Assembly (NCBI RefSeq): GCF_003633775.1 | Contig: NZ_RBIN01000003.1 | Coordinates: forward strand, 372,001-436,000 | From: Kushneria sinocarnis | GTDB taxonomy: Bacteria > Pseudomonadota > Gammaproteobacteria > Pseudomonadales > Halomonadaceae | DNA length: 64,000 bases | Reading direction: 5' to 3' | In this document: positions 19,069 to 28,338 of the stretch, one piece after another | Numbering within the stretch: the stretch's first letter is position 1 | Layout: the number at the start of each line of letters is the position of its first letter | Translations under genes and position numbers: made by a program | The notes under the pieces: model-generated | Databases searched by the model: none | Seen by the model: only the letters and a program-made list of their open reading frames with translations | Told to the model about the DNA's origin: nothing

Positions 19069-20091
19069 CTACTCCAGCTGCAGCAGGCGAGACCGGATCT
19101 CGCTCAGGCGGGCATCATCGGTCAGCTCGCTCAGGGCCGGACGCGGCCCCGCCAGCTGCAGCCGCGCCAGACGATGGCGCTGCGCCTGCGAGGCCCCCTG
19201 CGCAGCGACCGTACGGCGTGCTGCCGCAGCGGCCGCGGGATCATTGCACATCAGTACGAGATCGCAGCCCGCCTCCAGCGCGGCGCGGGTACGCGCACCG
19301 GCATCCCCCGCCACATGAGCGCCCTGCATCGACAGGTCATCGGAAATGATCGCCCCTTCGAACCCGGGCAGGGCCCGCAGCATGTCGAGCCACCGGCGGG
19401 AGAAACCGGCCGGCCGTTGATCCACCGCCGTGAACCGGACATGCGCCGGCATGATGCCGGCAAGGCGCGCCGCCAGCTGCTCGAACGGAATCAGGTCACG
19501 GCCGCGCAGCTCTGCCAGCGACCGGTCATCCTCCGGCAGGGTCAGGTGGGAGTCCAGAGAGACCCCGCCGTGACCGGGGAAATGCTTGCCCACCGCTGCC
19601 ATGCCGGTCTCTGCCAGGCCACCGATGAAGGCGCCGGCCAGCGCCACGACCGCTTCCGGCTCGCTGCCGAAGGCCCGGTTGCCGATCGCCGGACAGCGCG
19701 CATCGTCCAGATCCAGCACCGGTGCAAAGCTGAAGTCCACCCCGCAGCTCGCCATTTCGGTCGCCAGCAGCCAGCCGGTATCGCGTGCCAGCGCCACTGC
19801 CGCTTGCGGTTCGCTCTGCCAATAGCGGCCCAGCGCCGCCATGGGCGGCAGGCGGGTCACGCCCTCGCGCAACCGCTGCACGCGCCCCCCTTCCTGATCG
19901 ATGGCAATCAGCAGCCGCGCATTGAGCGCACGGATTTCATCGCACAGGGACCGCATCTGCGCGGGCGACTCGACATTGCGGGCAAACAGGATGATGCCCC
20001 CCAGCGCCGGGTCCTGCAGCCAGTCGCGCTCTTCATCGCTCAGTGACGTACCGGCGATATCGCACATTACCGCTCCGGACACCCCGTTCAT
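19069..20091 (-). CDS. nagZ: Beta-N-acetylhexosaminidase NagZ
   Basis: A 340-residue, cytoplasmic, family 3 glycoside hydrolase. It removes N-acetylglucosamine from anhydro-muropeptides during wall recycling and so influences AmpC induction. The family signature KHFPGHGGVSLDSH is present, with the catalytic His on its mobile loop, as is the nucleophile region ISDDLSMQGA. No signal peptide is present, as expected. GGGAG lies upstream of the chosen ATG. In Pseudomonas the order nagZ-psrA-lexA is also found. Confidence 0.94.
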   Translation of the reverse strand: MNGVSGAVMCDIAGTSLSDEERDWLQDPALGGIILFARNVESPAQMRSLCDEIRALNARLLIAIDQEGGRVQRLREGVTRLPPMAALGRYWQSEPQAAVALARDTGWLLATEMASCGVDFSFAPVLDLDDARCPAIGNRAFGSEPEAVVALAGAFIGGLAETGMAAVGKHFPGHGGVSLDSHLTLPEDDRSLAELRGRDLIPFEQLAARLAGIMPAHVRFTAVDQRPAGFSRRWLDMLRALPGFEGAIISDDLSMQGAHVAGDAGARTRAALEAGCDLVLMCNDPAAAAAARRTVAAQGASQAQRHRLARLQLAGPRPALSELTDDARLSEIRSRLLQLE

Positions 20092-20148
20092 GTGCGCGAT
20101 CTCCCGCGGTTGCCTTGCGACAGGCGCAACAGGCGTCGGGCGCGCACC

Positions 20149-20844
20149 TCAGATACGGATGGGCATGGCATGGTCGGCATCAAGCTCCTCACTCGTGGTG
20201 GCATTCGTGGCCGGCAGGGGCGCCCGCATGGCGCTGATGGCTACCGGTCTGAGGCGCCGGATCAGGGTACGTACCCGGAGCTGCTGGTGATAGGCATTCT
20301 CGGCCAGATCGCGCAGGGTGGCCGGATCCGACAGGGTGAAGATGACCGAACCGAGCAGAAAGTGCAGTCGCCAGAAACGCTCGTCGGTCGGCAGTTCCGG
20401 CGTGGCCTGGCGCAGGATCTCGAGAACACGCGCCATGCTGTCGCCGTAATGGCGCCACAGATGGGTACGCAGGTGCGCCTGTCCCTGACTGTAGGCGACA
20501 CCGAGCAGTTTCATGAAGGTTCGCAGGTCACCACTGCGCGAGGGCGTTTCCAGCATGCTGTCGAACAGCACATCCAGCAGCTGCTCAAGGGTGGGCGGCT
20601 CGCCACCGGCCCGCGCTGCCAGACGATCGAGCGCGTCATGCAGATGGGCGCAGAAGGGGGTCAGATAACGGGAAAAGACCGCCTCGATCAGCGCCTGCTT
20701 GGAGCCGAAATGATAGTTGACCGCCGCCAGATTGACACCGGCACTGCTGGTGATACGGCGCAGCGAGGTTTCGGTGAAGCCGTGCTCGGCAAACAGCGCC
20801 TCGGCCGTATCGAGAAGACGTGTCACGGTATCAGGGATGGTCAT
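20149..20844 (-). CDS. psrA: TetR-family regulator, PsrA-like
   Basis: 231 residues. The N-terminal helix-turn-helix (LFAEHGFTETSLRRITSSAG, VNLAAVNYHFGSKQALIEAVFSR) is nearly identical to Pseudomonas PsrA as I recall it. PsrA is a long-chain-fatty-acid-responsive regulator of beta-oxidation genes and rpoS. The C-terminal ligand domain is present in full. Divergent arrangement with lexA is the same as in Pseudomonas. ATG 20844 is preferred by alignment to PsrA; an in-frame ATG at 20910 would add 22 residues. Neither has a clear Shine-Dalgarno. No PsrA-type operator was recognised between the two genes. Confidence 0.82.
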   Translation of the reverse strand: MTIPDTVTRLLDTAEALFAEHGFTETSLRRITSSAGVNLAAVNYHFGSKQALIEAVFSRYLTPFCAHLHDALDRLAARAGGEPPTLEQLLDVLFDSMLETPSRSGDLRTFMKLLGVAYSQGQAHLRTHLWRHYGDSMARVLEILRQATPELPTDERFWRLHFLLGSVIFTLSDPATLRDLAENAYHQQLRVRTLIRRLRPVAISAMRAPLPATNATTSEELDADHAMPIRI

Positions 20845-20899
20845 GACAGTATCGCTTGTCCGTTCGTTGCAATCTCGGAACTTCGGCAGGTCCCGGCGG

Positions 20900-20928
20900 T
20901 TGGCATCCACCTGACAGCTGGATACAAT
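20900..20928 (+). promoter_or_regulatory. lexA sigma-70 promoter
   Basis: TTGGCA (20900-20905) and TACAAT (20923-20928) are separated by 17 bases. The first LexA box covers the -10 element, the expected arrangement for SOS autorepression. Confidence 0.8.
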
Positions 20929-20933
20929 TACAG
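20918..20933 (+). promoter_or_regulatory. LexA (SOS) box 1
   Basis: CTGGATACAATTACAG matches the consensus CTG-N10-CAG with the AT-rich centre of gammaproteobacterial SOS boxes. It overlaps the lexA -10 element. Confidence 0.85.
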
Positions 20934-20934
20934 G

Positions 20935-20950
20935 CTGTATACATTAACAT
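20935..20950 (+). promoter_or_regulatory. LexA (SOS) box 2
   Basis: CTGTATACATTAACAT keeps the strong CTGTATA left half and ACA at the right but ends in T instead of G. It starts 17 bases after box 1, so both can be bound on the same face, like the tandem boxes upstream of E. coli lexA. Confidence 0.75.
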
Positions 20951-20963
20951 CGTGAGCCTGCCC

Positions 20964-21590
20964 ATGACACGTTCGCTCACCCAGCGCCAGCAGCTGGTCT
21001 ACGATTTCATCCGTCAGACCATTCAGGATTTCGGCTACCCACCGACCCGCGCCGAAATTGCCTCTGCCCTGGGATTCCGCTCGCCCAATGCCGCCGAGGA
21101 ACATCTGCGCGCCCTGCGCCGCAAGGGCGTGATCGACATGGTGCCGGGGACCTCGCGCGGCATCCGGTTACCGCCGAGCGAGGATGCCGATGAAGGCTTG
21201 CCGGTCATCGGTGAAGTGGCCGCGGGCAGCCCCATCCTGGCGGCCGAGCACATCGATCGCCACTGCCCGCTGCCGCCCGATTTCTTTAATCCGCGGGCCG
21301 ACTACCTGCTGCGGGTTCGCGGGCTGTCGATGCGCGATGCCGGCATCCTTGAAGGCGATCTGCTCGCGGTGCATCGCACGGCGGATATCCGCAACGGCCA
21401 GATCGTGGTGGCCCGCCTCGATGACGAGGTCACGGTCAAGCGTTTCGAGCGTCACAGCAACCGCGTGCGTCTGCTGGCCGAAAACCCTGACTTCCAGCCC
21501 ATCGAAATCGATACCGCTACCCAGACCCTGGAAATCGAAGGGGTAGGCGTCGGAATCATCCGCGGTGGCAACGGCCAGGGGCTCGACTGA
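20964..21590 (+). CDS. lexA: LexA repressor
   Basis: 208 residues. The winged-helix DNA-binding domain (1-70) contains [25 protein letters not shown]. The RecA-dependent self-cleavage bond is A87-G88 in GEVAAGSP, and the Ser-Lys dyad is S122 (RGLSMRDAG) and K159 (VTVKRFER). Start ATG 20964 gives the usual N-terminus [10 protein letters not shown]; the longer open frame upstream crosses its own operator. It is autoregulated by two SOS boxes. No sulA follows, although that is the usual partner in Pseudomonas. Confidence 0.97.
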   Translation: MTRSLTQRQQLVYDFIRQTIQDFGYPPTRAEIASALGFRSPNAAEEHLRALRRKGVIDMVPGTSRGIRLPPSEDADEGLPVIGEVAAGSPILAAEHIDRHCPLPPDFFNPRADYLLRVRGLSMRDAGILEGDLLAVHRTADIRNGQIVVARLDDEVTVKRFERHSNRVRLLAENPDFQPIEIDTATQTLEIEGVGVGIIRGGNGQGLD

Positions 21591-21614
21591 GACACTGACC
21601 CGAAGCAGAGCTGC

Positions 21615-21634
21615 GCCCGACGCTCATGTCGGGC
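21615..21634. terminator. Weak hairpin between convergent lexA and small ORF
   Basis: GCCCGAC (21615-21621) pairs with GTCGGGC (21628-21634). The stem is short and no T-run follows. It is the only candidate terminator after lexA. Confidence 0.3.
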
Positions 21635-21650
21635 ATGGCCCTGCCGATCG

Positions 21651-21893
21651 TCAATGGACGACCGACGGCCGCTCGCTCTCCTCTTCGGTGTCCTCTCCTT
21701 CCCACAGGGTCGTGCGCGAAATGACATGATCCAGCATTTCGCGTGCCACCTCGAAACGGCTGCAGCGCAGCATATCCAGCACTTCACTGGAAAACCGGAT
21801 GGCCACCAGCGGCTCCTCGTTGCTCTGCGAAGGCCGTAGCACCACCTCGCCATCGGCAAGTTCAACGATTTCCAGAATCGCGGCGTCGGACAT
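21651..21893 (-). CDS. Small acidic protein of unknown function
   Basis: 80 residues. It begins MSDAAILEIVELADGEVVL and ends in an acidic tail (EGEDTEEESERPS). I do not recognise a domain. A small uncharacterised protein occupies the same place between lexA and topA in Pseudomonas, which suggests a conserved hypothetical, but I cannot confirm homology. An AGAGAGG-type sequence lies just upstream of the ATG. A terminator at 21945-21976 separates it from the topA operon. No signal peptide, membrane helix or cysteine-rich motif is present. Confidence 0.7.
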   Translation of the reverse strand: MSDAAILEIVELADGEVVLRPSQSNEEPLVAIRFSSEVLDMLRCSRFEVAREMLDHVISRTTLWEGEDTEEESERPSVVH

Positions 21894-21944
21894 TCGTTAC
21901 CTCTCTGGCCATGAGCGGACAGCCCTGCCTGTCCGACAACGAAA

Positions 21945-21976
21945 AGCGACCACGACATTCGGGTGTCGTGGTCGCT
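21945..21976 (-). terminator. Terminator of the topA operon
   Basis: AGCGACCACGACA (21945-21957) pairs perfectly with 21964-21976 around a six-base loop. On the minus strand it is followed by TTTTCGTTG. It lies 36 bp past the stop of the DUF6586-type gene. Confidence 0.85.
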
Positions 21977-22012
21977 ATGAAACATGCAGCCTAACACGGC
22001 CGGCATGCGGCG

Positions 22013-22471
22013 TCACCACTCCATACCGGTCTCGCGCAGCGCCGGCAGCAGCTCGCGAAAGCCCTCGAGTGCCGCCTGCAGATCATCCGCCAGACTGCCC
22101 CGGCTGGTACTGGCGATGGTGGCCATCGATCGCGTTCGCGTGGCAGCGCCCTCTTCGCCGTGCAGCCTGTCGATGTGCCCAAGCAGCCGAGCCAGCCAGC
22201 TGTCGGCCTCTTCACGCAGGGCCCGCAGGCGCTCGATCTCCGCCACCCTGCGGGGCGGATCGATCAGCGCCTGACGCCAGTCCACATCCGGCCAGTGACA
22301 GGTATGAGCAATCTCCTCGATGGTCGAGGCCAGCGCCAGCTCGAGCTGCGCCAGCGCCCCTTCCTCGAGCGCCATGCGACGCGCTTCGGCATGCTCATCC
22401 TCGCCCACCGGCATCGCCAGCAGCAGGCGTGTCTGATACAGCAGCTGATTGGTGCGTGATCGTGCGCTCAT
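22013..22471 (-). CDS. DUF6586-type protein of unknown function
   Basis: 152 residues, mostly helical, starting MSARSRTNQLLYQTRLLL. This N-terminus and the context (directly after topA) match an uncharacterised family known from Pseudomonas (DUF6586). No catalytic motif, membrane helix or signal peptide is visible. The charged helices around residues 20-60 and 75-130 suggest a helical-bundle protein. The ATG at 22471 is preceded by GGGGG; the longer frame runs into topA. It starts 22 bp after the topA stop and shares its terminator. Confidence 0.75.
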   Translation of the reverse strand: MSARSRTNQLLYQTRLLLAMPVGEDEHAEARRMALEEGALAQLELALASTIEEIAHTCHWPDVDWRQALIDPPRRVAEIERLRALREEADSWLARLLGHIDRLHGEEGAATRTRSMATIASTSRGSLADDLQAALEGFRELLPALRETGMEW

Positions 22472-22493
22472 GAACGACAACCCCCTTCGCTGA

Positions 22494-25133
22494 TCACGAA
22501 GCCTTGCGACCCTTGCGGTTATCCTCGACCCGCCACTGGCCGTCATCGAAGACCGCGCGCCAGCCGCTGGCCTTGCCATCGACTTCGGTCATCACATACT
22601 GGCTTTTCGTCTTGCGCGAGAAACGGATCTGGGCTGGATGGCCATCCGGGTCCTCCTCCGGCGCCTTCAGCAGAAAGTGATACTTCTCCGGCAGCTCTTC
22701 GCCATGCGGCTTGAGCTCACGGACCAGCGGCGGCCGGGTCTCGCGGTTCTTCGGAAACTGACTGGCCGCCAGAAAGAGCCCGCTGGCACCATCGCGCAGC
22801 ACATAATGGTCGTCCACCTTGCGACAGGCCAGCTCCGGCATCGGGATGGGGTCCATCTTGGGCGGTGCCGGCTCGCCGCTTTTCAGCAGCTTGCGAGTGT
22901 TGCGGCAATCATCGTTGGTGCAGGCGAAATACTTGCCGAACCGCCCCGAGCGCAGCTGCATCTCGGCACCACACTTGTCGCACTCGATGGTGGGCCCTTC
23001 ATAGCCCTTGATCCGGAAATGGCCGTACTCGATCTCGTAGTAGCCATCATCGTCGTTGCTCAGATGCAGCTTGCGGGTCTCGTCGACCAGATAGCTGTCC
23101 ATGGCGGTACCGGTATTCGGATTGCGCCGCTTGGCGCGCAACGCCTCGGTTTCCGCTGCTTCATCGGCATCCGACGGAATGGCCTCGTCGCCGGGCAGCA
23201 GATCGATGGTGGTCTTGCAGCGCTCCTTCGGCGGCAGGTTGTAGCCCGAGCAGCCCAGGAAGACGCCCGTCGAGGCGGTACGAATCTGCATCTTGCGCCC
23301 GCAGGTAGGGCAGTCGATGTCGGTCTCCACCGGCTGGTTGGGCCGCATGCCGTTCTCGCCTTCGGCATGATCGAGCTTGCGCCGGAAGTCCTCGTAGAAG
23401 GCATCCAGCAGCCCCCGCCAGTCACGCTGACCTTCGGCGACGTCATCGAGCTCGTCCTCCATGCGCGCCGTGAAACCATAATCGAGCAGATCGTGGAAGG
23501 ACTCCACCAGCCGATCGGTCACGATCTCGCCCAGCTTTTCGGCATAGAAGCGCCGGCTTTCGAGCTGGACGTAACCACGCTCCTGAATGGTCGAAATGAT
23601 CGAGGCATAGGTCGAGGGACGACCGATTCCGCGCTTTTCCAGCTCCTTGACCAGACTGGCCTCGGTATAACGTGCCGGCGGCTTGGTGAAGTGCTGTTGC
23701 GGATCGAGCGCCTCCAGCGTCATTGCAGCACCCTGCTGCAGATCAGGCAGCGACTGATCCTCCTCACGCCTGCCGCTCGGCTTCATCACCCGGGTATAAC
23801 CATCAAAGCGCAATACCCGGCCGCGGGCGCGCAGCTCGAAACCTTCGGTCTCGATGGTCAGCGTGGTGGACAGGTACTGTGCCGGCGTCATCTGACAGGC
23901 CACGAACTGGCGCCAGATCAGCTCGTACAGCCGCTCGGCATCCCGCTCCATGCCACTGAGATCCCCCGCGGTACGATCCACGTCACTGGGACGAATGGCC
24001 TCGTGAGCCTCCTGGGCCCCTTCGCGGCTGCTGTAGCGATTGGGGGAGTCGGGCAGATAGCGCTTGCCGAACTGTTCGTCGATGTAGGCACGCGCCATGC
24101 TGACGGCGTCACTCGACAGGTTGGTCGAGTCGGTCCGCATATAGGTGATATAGCCCGCCTCATAGAGACGCTGTGCCAGGGTCATGGTCTTCTTGACCGA
24201 AAAGCCCAGCCGCCCGCTGGCGGCCTGCTGCAGGGTCGAGGTAATGAAGGGCGCATTCGGCTTGCTGGTGGTCGGCCGATCCTCGCGCCCAATAATGGCG
24301 TAATCCGCCTCGTGCAGCGGCGCAATCTTCTCGAGTGTTTCCCTTTCGGAAGCGGGCTGGAACTGCTCGCCCCGGTGACGCGCCACCTCGAAGCGTACCG
24401 GACTGCCATCCGGCGCCTTGAGGTCGGCATGCACATCCCAGTACTCACGCGGCACGAAGGCGCGAATCTCGCGCTCGCGCTCGACGATCAGGCGTACCGC
24501 CACCGACTGCACCCGCCCCGCCGAGAGCCCGCGCGCCACCTTGTTCCAAAGCAGCGGGGAGAGCATGAAGCCCACCACGCGATCGAGAAAGCGCCGGGCC
24601 TGTTGGGCATGGACCCGGTCGAGCTGGAGCTCGCCGGGCTGCTCGAAGGCCTGCTGGATCGCGTTTTTGGTGATCTCGTTGAACACCACCCGCCGATAGC
24701 GGGTATCATCCCCTCCGATGGTTTCGCGCAGGTGCCAGGCAATCGCCTCCCCCTCACGGTCCAGGTCGGTGGCGAGATAGACAGCATCGGCCCGTTCGGC
24801 CAGCCGACGCAGCTCATCGACGACCTTCTCCTTGCCGGGCAGGATTTCGTAGTGCGCCTGCCAGCCGTTCTCGGGGTCCACACCCATGCGCCGGATCAGC
24901 TGATCATGCTGTTTCTGCTGTTTCCAGGCAGCCTTTTCCTCGGGCGACATCCGGCGCGTGGCAGCAGCCTGTCGAGCCCGCTCGTTCGGATCGCTGGCCG
25001 ACTTGCCCTGTCCACTGGTCGGCAGGTCACGAATATGACCCACACTCGACTTCACGATGAAGTCGTTGCCCAGATACTTGTTGATGGTCTTGGCCTTGGC
25101 CGGCGACTCGACGATCACCAGTGACTTACCCAT
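22494..25133 (-). CDS. topA: DNA topoisomerase I
   Basis: 879 residues, a type IA enzyme that relaxes negative supercoils. The Toprim domain starts with [18 protein letters not shown] and has [16 protein letters not shown]. It carries a roughly 50-residue charged insertion (about 45-95), a feature I associate with Pseudomonas-type TopA. The nucleophile is Y331 in [15 protein letters not shown]. The C-terminus has two four-cysteine zinc ribbons (CPTCGRKM...C...C and CDKCGAEM...C...C) and a further basic domain ending RKGRKAS. ATG 25133 follows GGAG. Length is a little above E. coli (865). Confidence 0.97.
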   Translation of the reverse strand: MGKSLVIVESPAKAKTINKYLGNDFIVKSSVGHIRDLPTSGQGKSASDPNERARQAAATRRMSPEEKAAWKQQKQHDQLIRRMGVDPENGWQAHYEILPGKEKVVDELRRLAERADAVYLATDLDREGEAIAWHLRETIGGDDTRYRRVVFNEITKNAIQQAFEQPGELQLDRVHAQQARRFLDRVVGFMLSPLLWNKVARGLSAGRVQSVAVRLIVEREREIRAFVPREYWDVHADLKAPDGSPVRFEVARHRGEQFQPASERETLEKIAPLHEADYAIIGREDRPTTSKPNAPFITSTLQQAASGRLGFSVKKTMTLAQRLYEAGYITYMRTDSTNLSSDAVSMARAYIDEQFGKRYLPDSPNRYSSREGAQEAHEAIRPSDVDRTAGDLSGMERDAERLYELIWRQFVACQMTPAQYLSTTLTIETEGFELRARGRVLRFDGYTRVMKPSGRREEDQSLPDLQQGAAMTLEALDPQQHFTKPPARYTEASLVKELEKRGIGRPSTYASIISTIQERGYVQLESRRFYAEKLGEIVTDRLVESFHDLLDYGFTARMEDELDDVAEGQRDWRGLLDAFYEDFRRKLDHAEGENGMRPNQPVETDIDCPTCGRKMQIRTASTGVFLGCSGYNLPPKERCKTTIDLLPGDEAIPSDADEAAETEALRAKRRNPNTGTAMDSYLVDETRKLHLSNDDDGYYEIEYGHFRIKGYEGPTIECDKCGAEMQLRSGRFGKYFACTNDDCRNTRKLLKSGEPAPPKMDPIPMPELACRKVDDHYVLRDGASGLFLAASQFPKNRETRPPLVRELKPHGEELPEKYHFLLKAPEEDPDGHPAQIRFSRKTKSQYVMTEVDGKASGWRAVFDDGQWRVEDNRKGRKAS

Positions 25134-25586
25134 AGGTCTCCATCTCTGCCTGTCCGATGCTGCTACCGATCCGACCAACGCCGCCGGCGACATCCTTGTG
25201 GTGTCCGATGCTCGTCCGGACCCCGTGTCTGTATCCACCCATTACATTCGCCGCCCGTTGCCGTACCACGGTCCTGACCGGCTTCGGGAGCAGGCGACAA
25301 TGGCACGATAACGTCATGAGTGCCAAAATCGCGCCTACCCTACCCCGACTTGATTGACGGTGCCAGCACCGGTTTTCATGCCATCCGGTCGCGGCGGGGT
25401 ACGACACCCTGTCCCGGGCATCGCACACCGCCCGGGTGCCCATGGTGCTCGACAGAACGGGCAACAGAGCTCACGTGATGTCTGATCGACCGGATTGCAA
25501 GAGGGACCCGATACGATTCAGTGCCGGACGAACCCCGGGGGAATGTAGTAAGCTCAATACGCTATTCCGCGCAAGGAGAGAGTCTC
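25134..25586. other. Divergent intergenic region between topA and pyk
   Basis: 453 bases without a supported gene. It should hold the promoters of both genes, but I found no hexamer pair good enough to call. A CCCGGG...CCCGGG inverted pair lies near 25411-25436. A HexR-like half (TGTAGTAA, about 25553) before pyk lacks the second half-site. Confidence 0.5.
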
Positions 25587-27056
25587 ATGTCGCAATCGTA
25601 TACCGGCCGCATTCGACGCACCAAGATCGTCTCGACACTCGGTCCGGCCAGTGACCGCGAGGGTGTGCTTGATGCCATGGTGCATGCCGGTGTCGACGTG
25701 GTTCGCCTGAACTTTTCACATGGCGATGCCGATGATCATCGACGTCGCGTCCAGGCCGTACGTCAGGCCGCCGAGCGCCAGGGCCGCAACGTGGCGATCC
25801 TGGGTGACCTGCAGGGGCCCAAGATCCGCATTGCGCGCTTCAGGGAAGGTCCCGTCGAGCTCGAGGAGGAGCAGTCCTTCATCATCGATATGGCGCTGGG
25901 CCGTGACGAGGGCGATGCCACCCGGGTGGGTTGCGACTACAAGGCCCTCGCCGATGATGTCTCCCCCGGGGACGTGCTGCTGCTTGATGATGGCCGACTG
26001 GAACTGGTGGTCGAGAAGGTCGAGGCACCACAGATTCACTGCCGGGTTCGCGTGGGCGGTGAACTCTCCAACAACAAGGGCATCAACAAACAGGGTGGCG
26101 GCCTCTCCGCCTCGGCACTCACCGACAAGGATCGCGAGGACCTGAAAACCGCCATCGATCTGGATGTCGACTATCTGGCGGTCTCCTTCCCGCGTTCCGG
26201 CGAGGACATGGACCTGGCGCGCGAACTGCTGGGTGAAACCGGCCGTCACATCGCGCTGGTGGCCAAGGTCGAGCGTGCCGAGGCCGTGGCGGATGAAGCC
26301 ACCATGGACAGCATTATTCTGGCCTCCGATGCCGTCATGGTCGCTCGCGGCGATCTCGGCGTGGAGATCGGCGATGCCCAGCTGATCGGCGTACAGAAGC
26401 GCCTGATCGCCCGCGCCCGGACCCTCAACCGGGTGGTGATCACCGCAACCCAGATGATGGAGTCGATGATCGAATCGCCGCTGCCCACCCGGGCCGAGGT
26501 CTTCGATGTCGCCAATGCGGTGCTCGATGGCACCGATGCCGTCATGCTGTCCGCGGAAACCGCCGCCGGCCAGTATCCGGTAGAGACCATCGAGGCAATG
26601 AACCGGCTCTGTCTGGGAGCCGAGCGCGAACGGGAAGCGCAGCAGTCCAAGCATCGCATGATGGATGAGTTCCATCGCATCGATGAGACAGTAGCGCTCT
26701 CGGCGATGTATGCCGCCAACCATCTCGAGGGCGTGGCTGGCATCGCCTGCCTGACCGAAACCGGCTATACGCCGCTGATCGCCTCGCGCATCCGTTCCGG
26801 GCTGCCGATCGTCGCGCTATCGGGCAATCAGCGCACCATGCGTCGCATGGCGCTCTATCGCGGGGTCATCGCCATTCACTTCGATACCGACGAGATCCCC
26901 AATGGCGAAGTCAACCGGCGTGCCATTGCCGAGCTCGAAAAGCGCGACCTGGCCCGCGCCGACGATTTCGTGATTCTCACCCGCGGTGATCATGTCAACG
27001 CCCAGGGAGGGACCAATACCATGAAGATCGTGCGCGTCGGCAGCCATATCGGCTGA
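25587..27056 (+). CDS. pyk: Pyruvate kinase
   Basis: 489 residues. It makes pyruvate and ATP from phosphoenolpyruvate and ADP. The N-terminus TKIVSTLGPAS, the catalytic LVAKVERAEAV segment and the metal-binding MVARGDLGVEIGDAQL are visible, and the regulatory C-domain is complete with FVILTRGDHVNAQGGTNTMKI. The sequence is nearer to the AMP/sugar-phosphate-activated PykA type than to PykF, a judgement from memory. The ATG at 25587 has AAGGAGAG upstream; earlier in-frame starts lack one. Glycolytic context includes gap and the PPi-dependent phosphofructokinase in this window. Confidence 0.95.
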   Translation: MSQSYTGRIRRTKIVSTLGPASDREGVLDAMVHAGVDVVRLNFSHGDADDHRRRVQAVRQAAERQGRNVAILGDLQGPKIRIARFREGPVELEEEQSFIIDMALGRDEGDATRVGCDYKALADDVSPGDVLLLDDGRLELVVEKVEAPQIHCRVRVGGELSNNKGINKQGGGLSASALTDKDREDLKTAIDLDVDYLAVSFPRSGEDMDLARELLGETGRHIALVAKVERAEAVADEATMDSIILASDAVMVARGDLGVEIGDAQLIGVQKRLIARARTLNRVVITATQMMESMIESPLPTRAEVFDVANAVLDGTDAVMLSAETAAGQYPVETIEAMNRLCLGAEREREAQQSKHRMMDEFHRIDETVALSAMYAANHLEGVAGIACLTETGYTPLIASRIRSGLPIVALSGNQRTMRRMALYRGVIAIHFDTDEIPNGEVNRRAIAELEKRDLARADDFVILTRGDHVNAQGGTNTMKIVRVGSHIG

Positions 27057-27067
27057 CCTCTCCCGCG

Positions 27068-27099
27068 CCGGAGCAGCCGGTATCACGCCACTGCTCCGG
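27068..27099. terminator. Hairpin between convergent pyk and DUF429 remnant
   Basis: CCGGAGCAG (27068-27076) pairs with CTGCTCCGG (27091-27099) around a 14-base loop that includes the stop codon of the minus-strand remnant. No T-run follows. Confidence 0.3.
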
Positions 27100-27770
27100 T
27101 ACGCCCCAGGATCCATCCCTCCCAGTCCAGCAGTACCGGATCGGCCGGACGCTCTTCCGGTTGATGACCCGCCACCACGGTGGTCATGTGGAGCACGCCT
27201 AGCATGGCGTCAAAGGCATCCTCGCCCACAGCCCGGCTGCCAAAGCCGTCGGCCAGCTGCTCCAGCGCCGCACTCTCCCAGTACCAGACCGTCTCCTGTC
27301 GCTGCAGAAGCTGACGCCCCCAGTCACGGCGATCCGCCTGACGCCGCTTGCTGCGGCGTCCCCCGGTAGCCAGCCCGAGCGCCCGAGACGCCCAGCGCCC
27401 GCGCCAGATCGTGCTGACACTGGCCGCGCCGGGCACGGCGGGGATAGAAGGGATGTCCCGGGTGAACGGTGGCGATATCGTCGGCCACCTCGAAGAAGGC
27501 CTGCCAGCGCCCTCGCCCCAGCTCCTGCAGGGCTTCGGGGAAACGCCCTGCGGGGAGCGAGGGCCGCACTGCCCGGGACAGGCCGATGGGCATGTCGAAC
27601 CCGGCCAGTGTGGCCCGCTCATCGGCCTGCTTGAACAGCAGTGTCAGGGTATCCCGCGGCACCGGTCGGGAAGGCTCGATGACCCAGCCGCCCGAAGTCC
27701 GGGTTGCCGTGGCATACCAGCACTTGTCAGCACGAACACTCCAGTCGAAATGAAGCAGACGCTCGAACAT
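27083..27770 (-). pseudogene. Decayed DUF429-family gene (frameshift and probable internal deletion)
   Basis: Two minus-strand frames encode pieces of one protein. From ATG 27770 the first gives MFERLLHFDWSVRADKCWY, then AGFDMPIGLSRA and HPFYPRRARRGQCQHDLARA, typical of the N-terminal half of DUF429 proteins. The second frame continues with RRSKRRQADRRDW, EDAFDAMLGVLHM and EGWILGR, typical of the C-terminal end. The frames differ by one base; removing one G from the GGGGG run at 27360-27364 joins them. From memory of the family, a central stretch of roughly 80-100 residues (LFWTLG...ETYP region) is missing, so a deletion rather than a simple sequencing slip is likely. The start overlaps the upstream gene by 44 bp. 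Confidence 0.7.
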
Positions 27771-28338
27771 GGTAATGGGCGTTCCCTGGGCTCGCCACGG
27801 TAAAACCGGACCGCAGCAGGGTGGCAGTCGACAGCAGCTCCAGATGCGCCGCCGGCGAGGCCAGCCGGGTCCAGATCTGCTGATGGTGGTCGATGATCGT
27901 GTCAGCGGACAGCGCACCACGATCGCAGGTGGTATGAGCATCCGCCACGGCCACCACGTCGAAGCCGTGACTCAGCGCTGCGCGCAGCGTGGTATCGACT
28001 GCCAGTTCGGTGGCATGCCCGGTCAGCAGCAGGCGCGTGACCCCGGCCTCGCGAAGCGACTCGGCCAGGGCAGTCCCCAGAAAGGCATCGCTGGCGTCGC
28101 GGCGGATCACCCGATCCATGTCCGGACGCTCGATCGGGGGCAACAGCTGCCAGCCGGCGTGCAGCGGCGCCATGGCCGACTCGGGTGCGCCATCGAACTG
28201 CAGATGGATTACCGGGCTGCCCTGCGCGCGCATCCCTGCCGCCAGCGCATTGATCCGATTGATGACGCCATCGATATCGTGACAGGGCCTGCCGGTGCAG
28301 ATTCCGATCTGCATATCGATAACAAGCAAGGCATCCAT
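27727..28338 (-). CDS. Isochorismatase-fold protein lacking the catalytic cysteine
   Basis: 203 residues of the isochorismatase-like hydrolase fold. ALLVIDMQIGI (D8) and a final VVAVADAHTTCD segment are conserved. At the nucleophile position, where cysteine hydrolases have TE-x-C-V, this protein reads TGHATELAVDTT, with alanine at 113. The usual lysine before the second helix also appears as arginine (VIRRDASDAFLG). So a nicotinamidase-like mechanism is unlikely. It could be a lyase- or isochorismatase-type variant, or a non-enzymatic protein. ATG 28338 follows GGAGAG; a GTG at 28347 is the alternative. The 3' end overlaps the DUF429 remnant. Confidence 0.8.
   Translation of the reverse strand: MDALLVIDMQIGICTGRPCHDIDGVINRINALAAGMRAQGSPVIHLQFDGAPESAMAPLHAGWQLLPPIERPDMDRVIRRDASDAFLGTALAESLREAGVTRLLLTGHATELAVDTTLRAALSHGFDVVAVADAHTTCDRGALSADTIIDHHQQIWTRLASPAAHLELLSTATLLRSGFTVASPGNAHYHVRASASFRLECSC

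Noticed and set aside
22638-25124. Very long plus-strand open frame (828 codons) opposite topA
   Set aside because: Lies wholly antisense to topA, which has all catalytic and zinc motifs; no ribosome site or recognisable domain in the plus frame.
25545-25575. HexR-type operator before pyk
   Set aside because: Only one half (TGTAGTAA) resembles the motif; the matching second half-site is absent.
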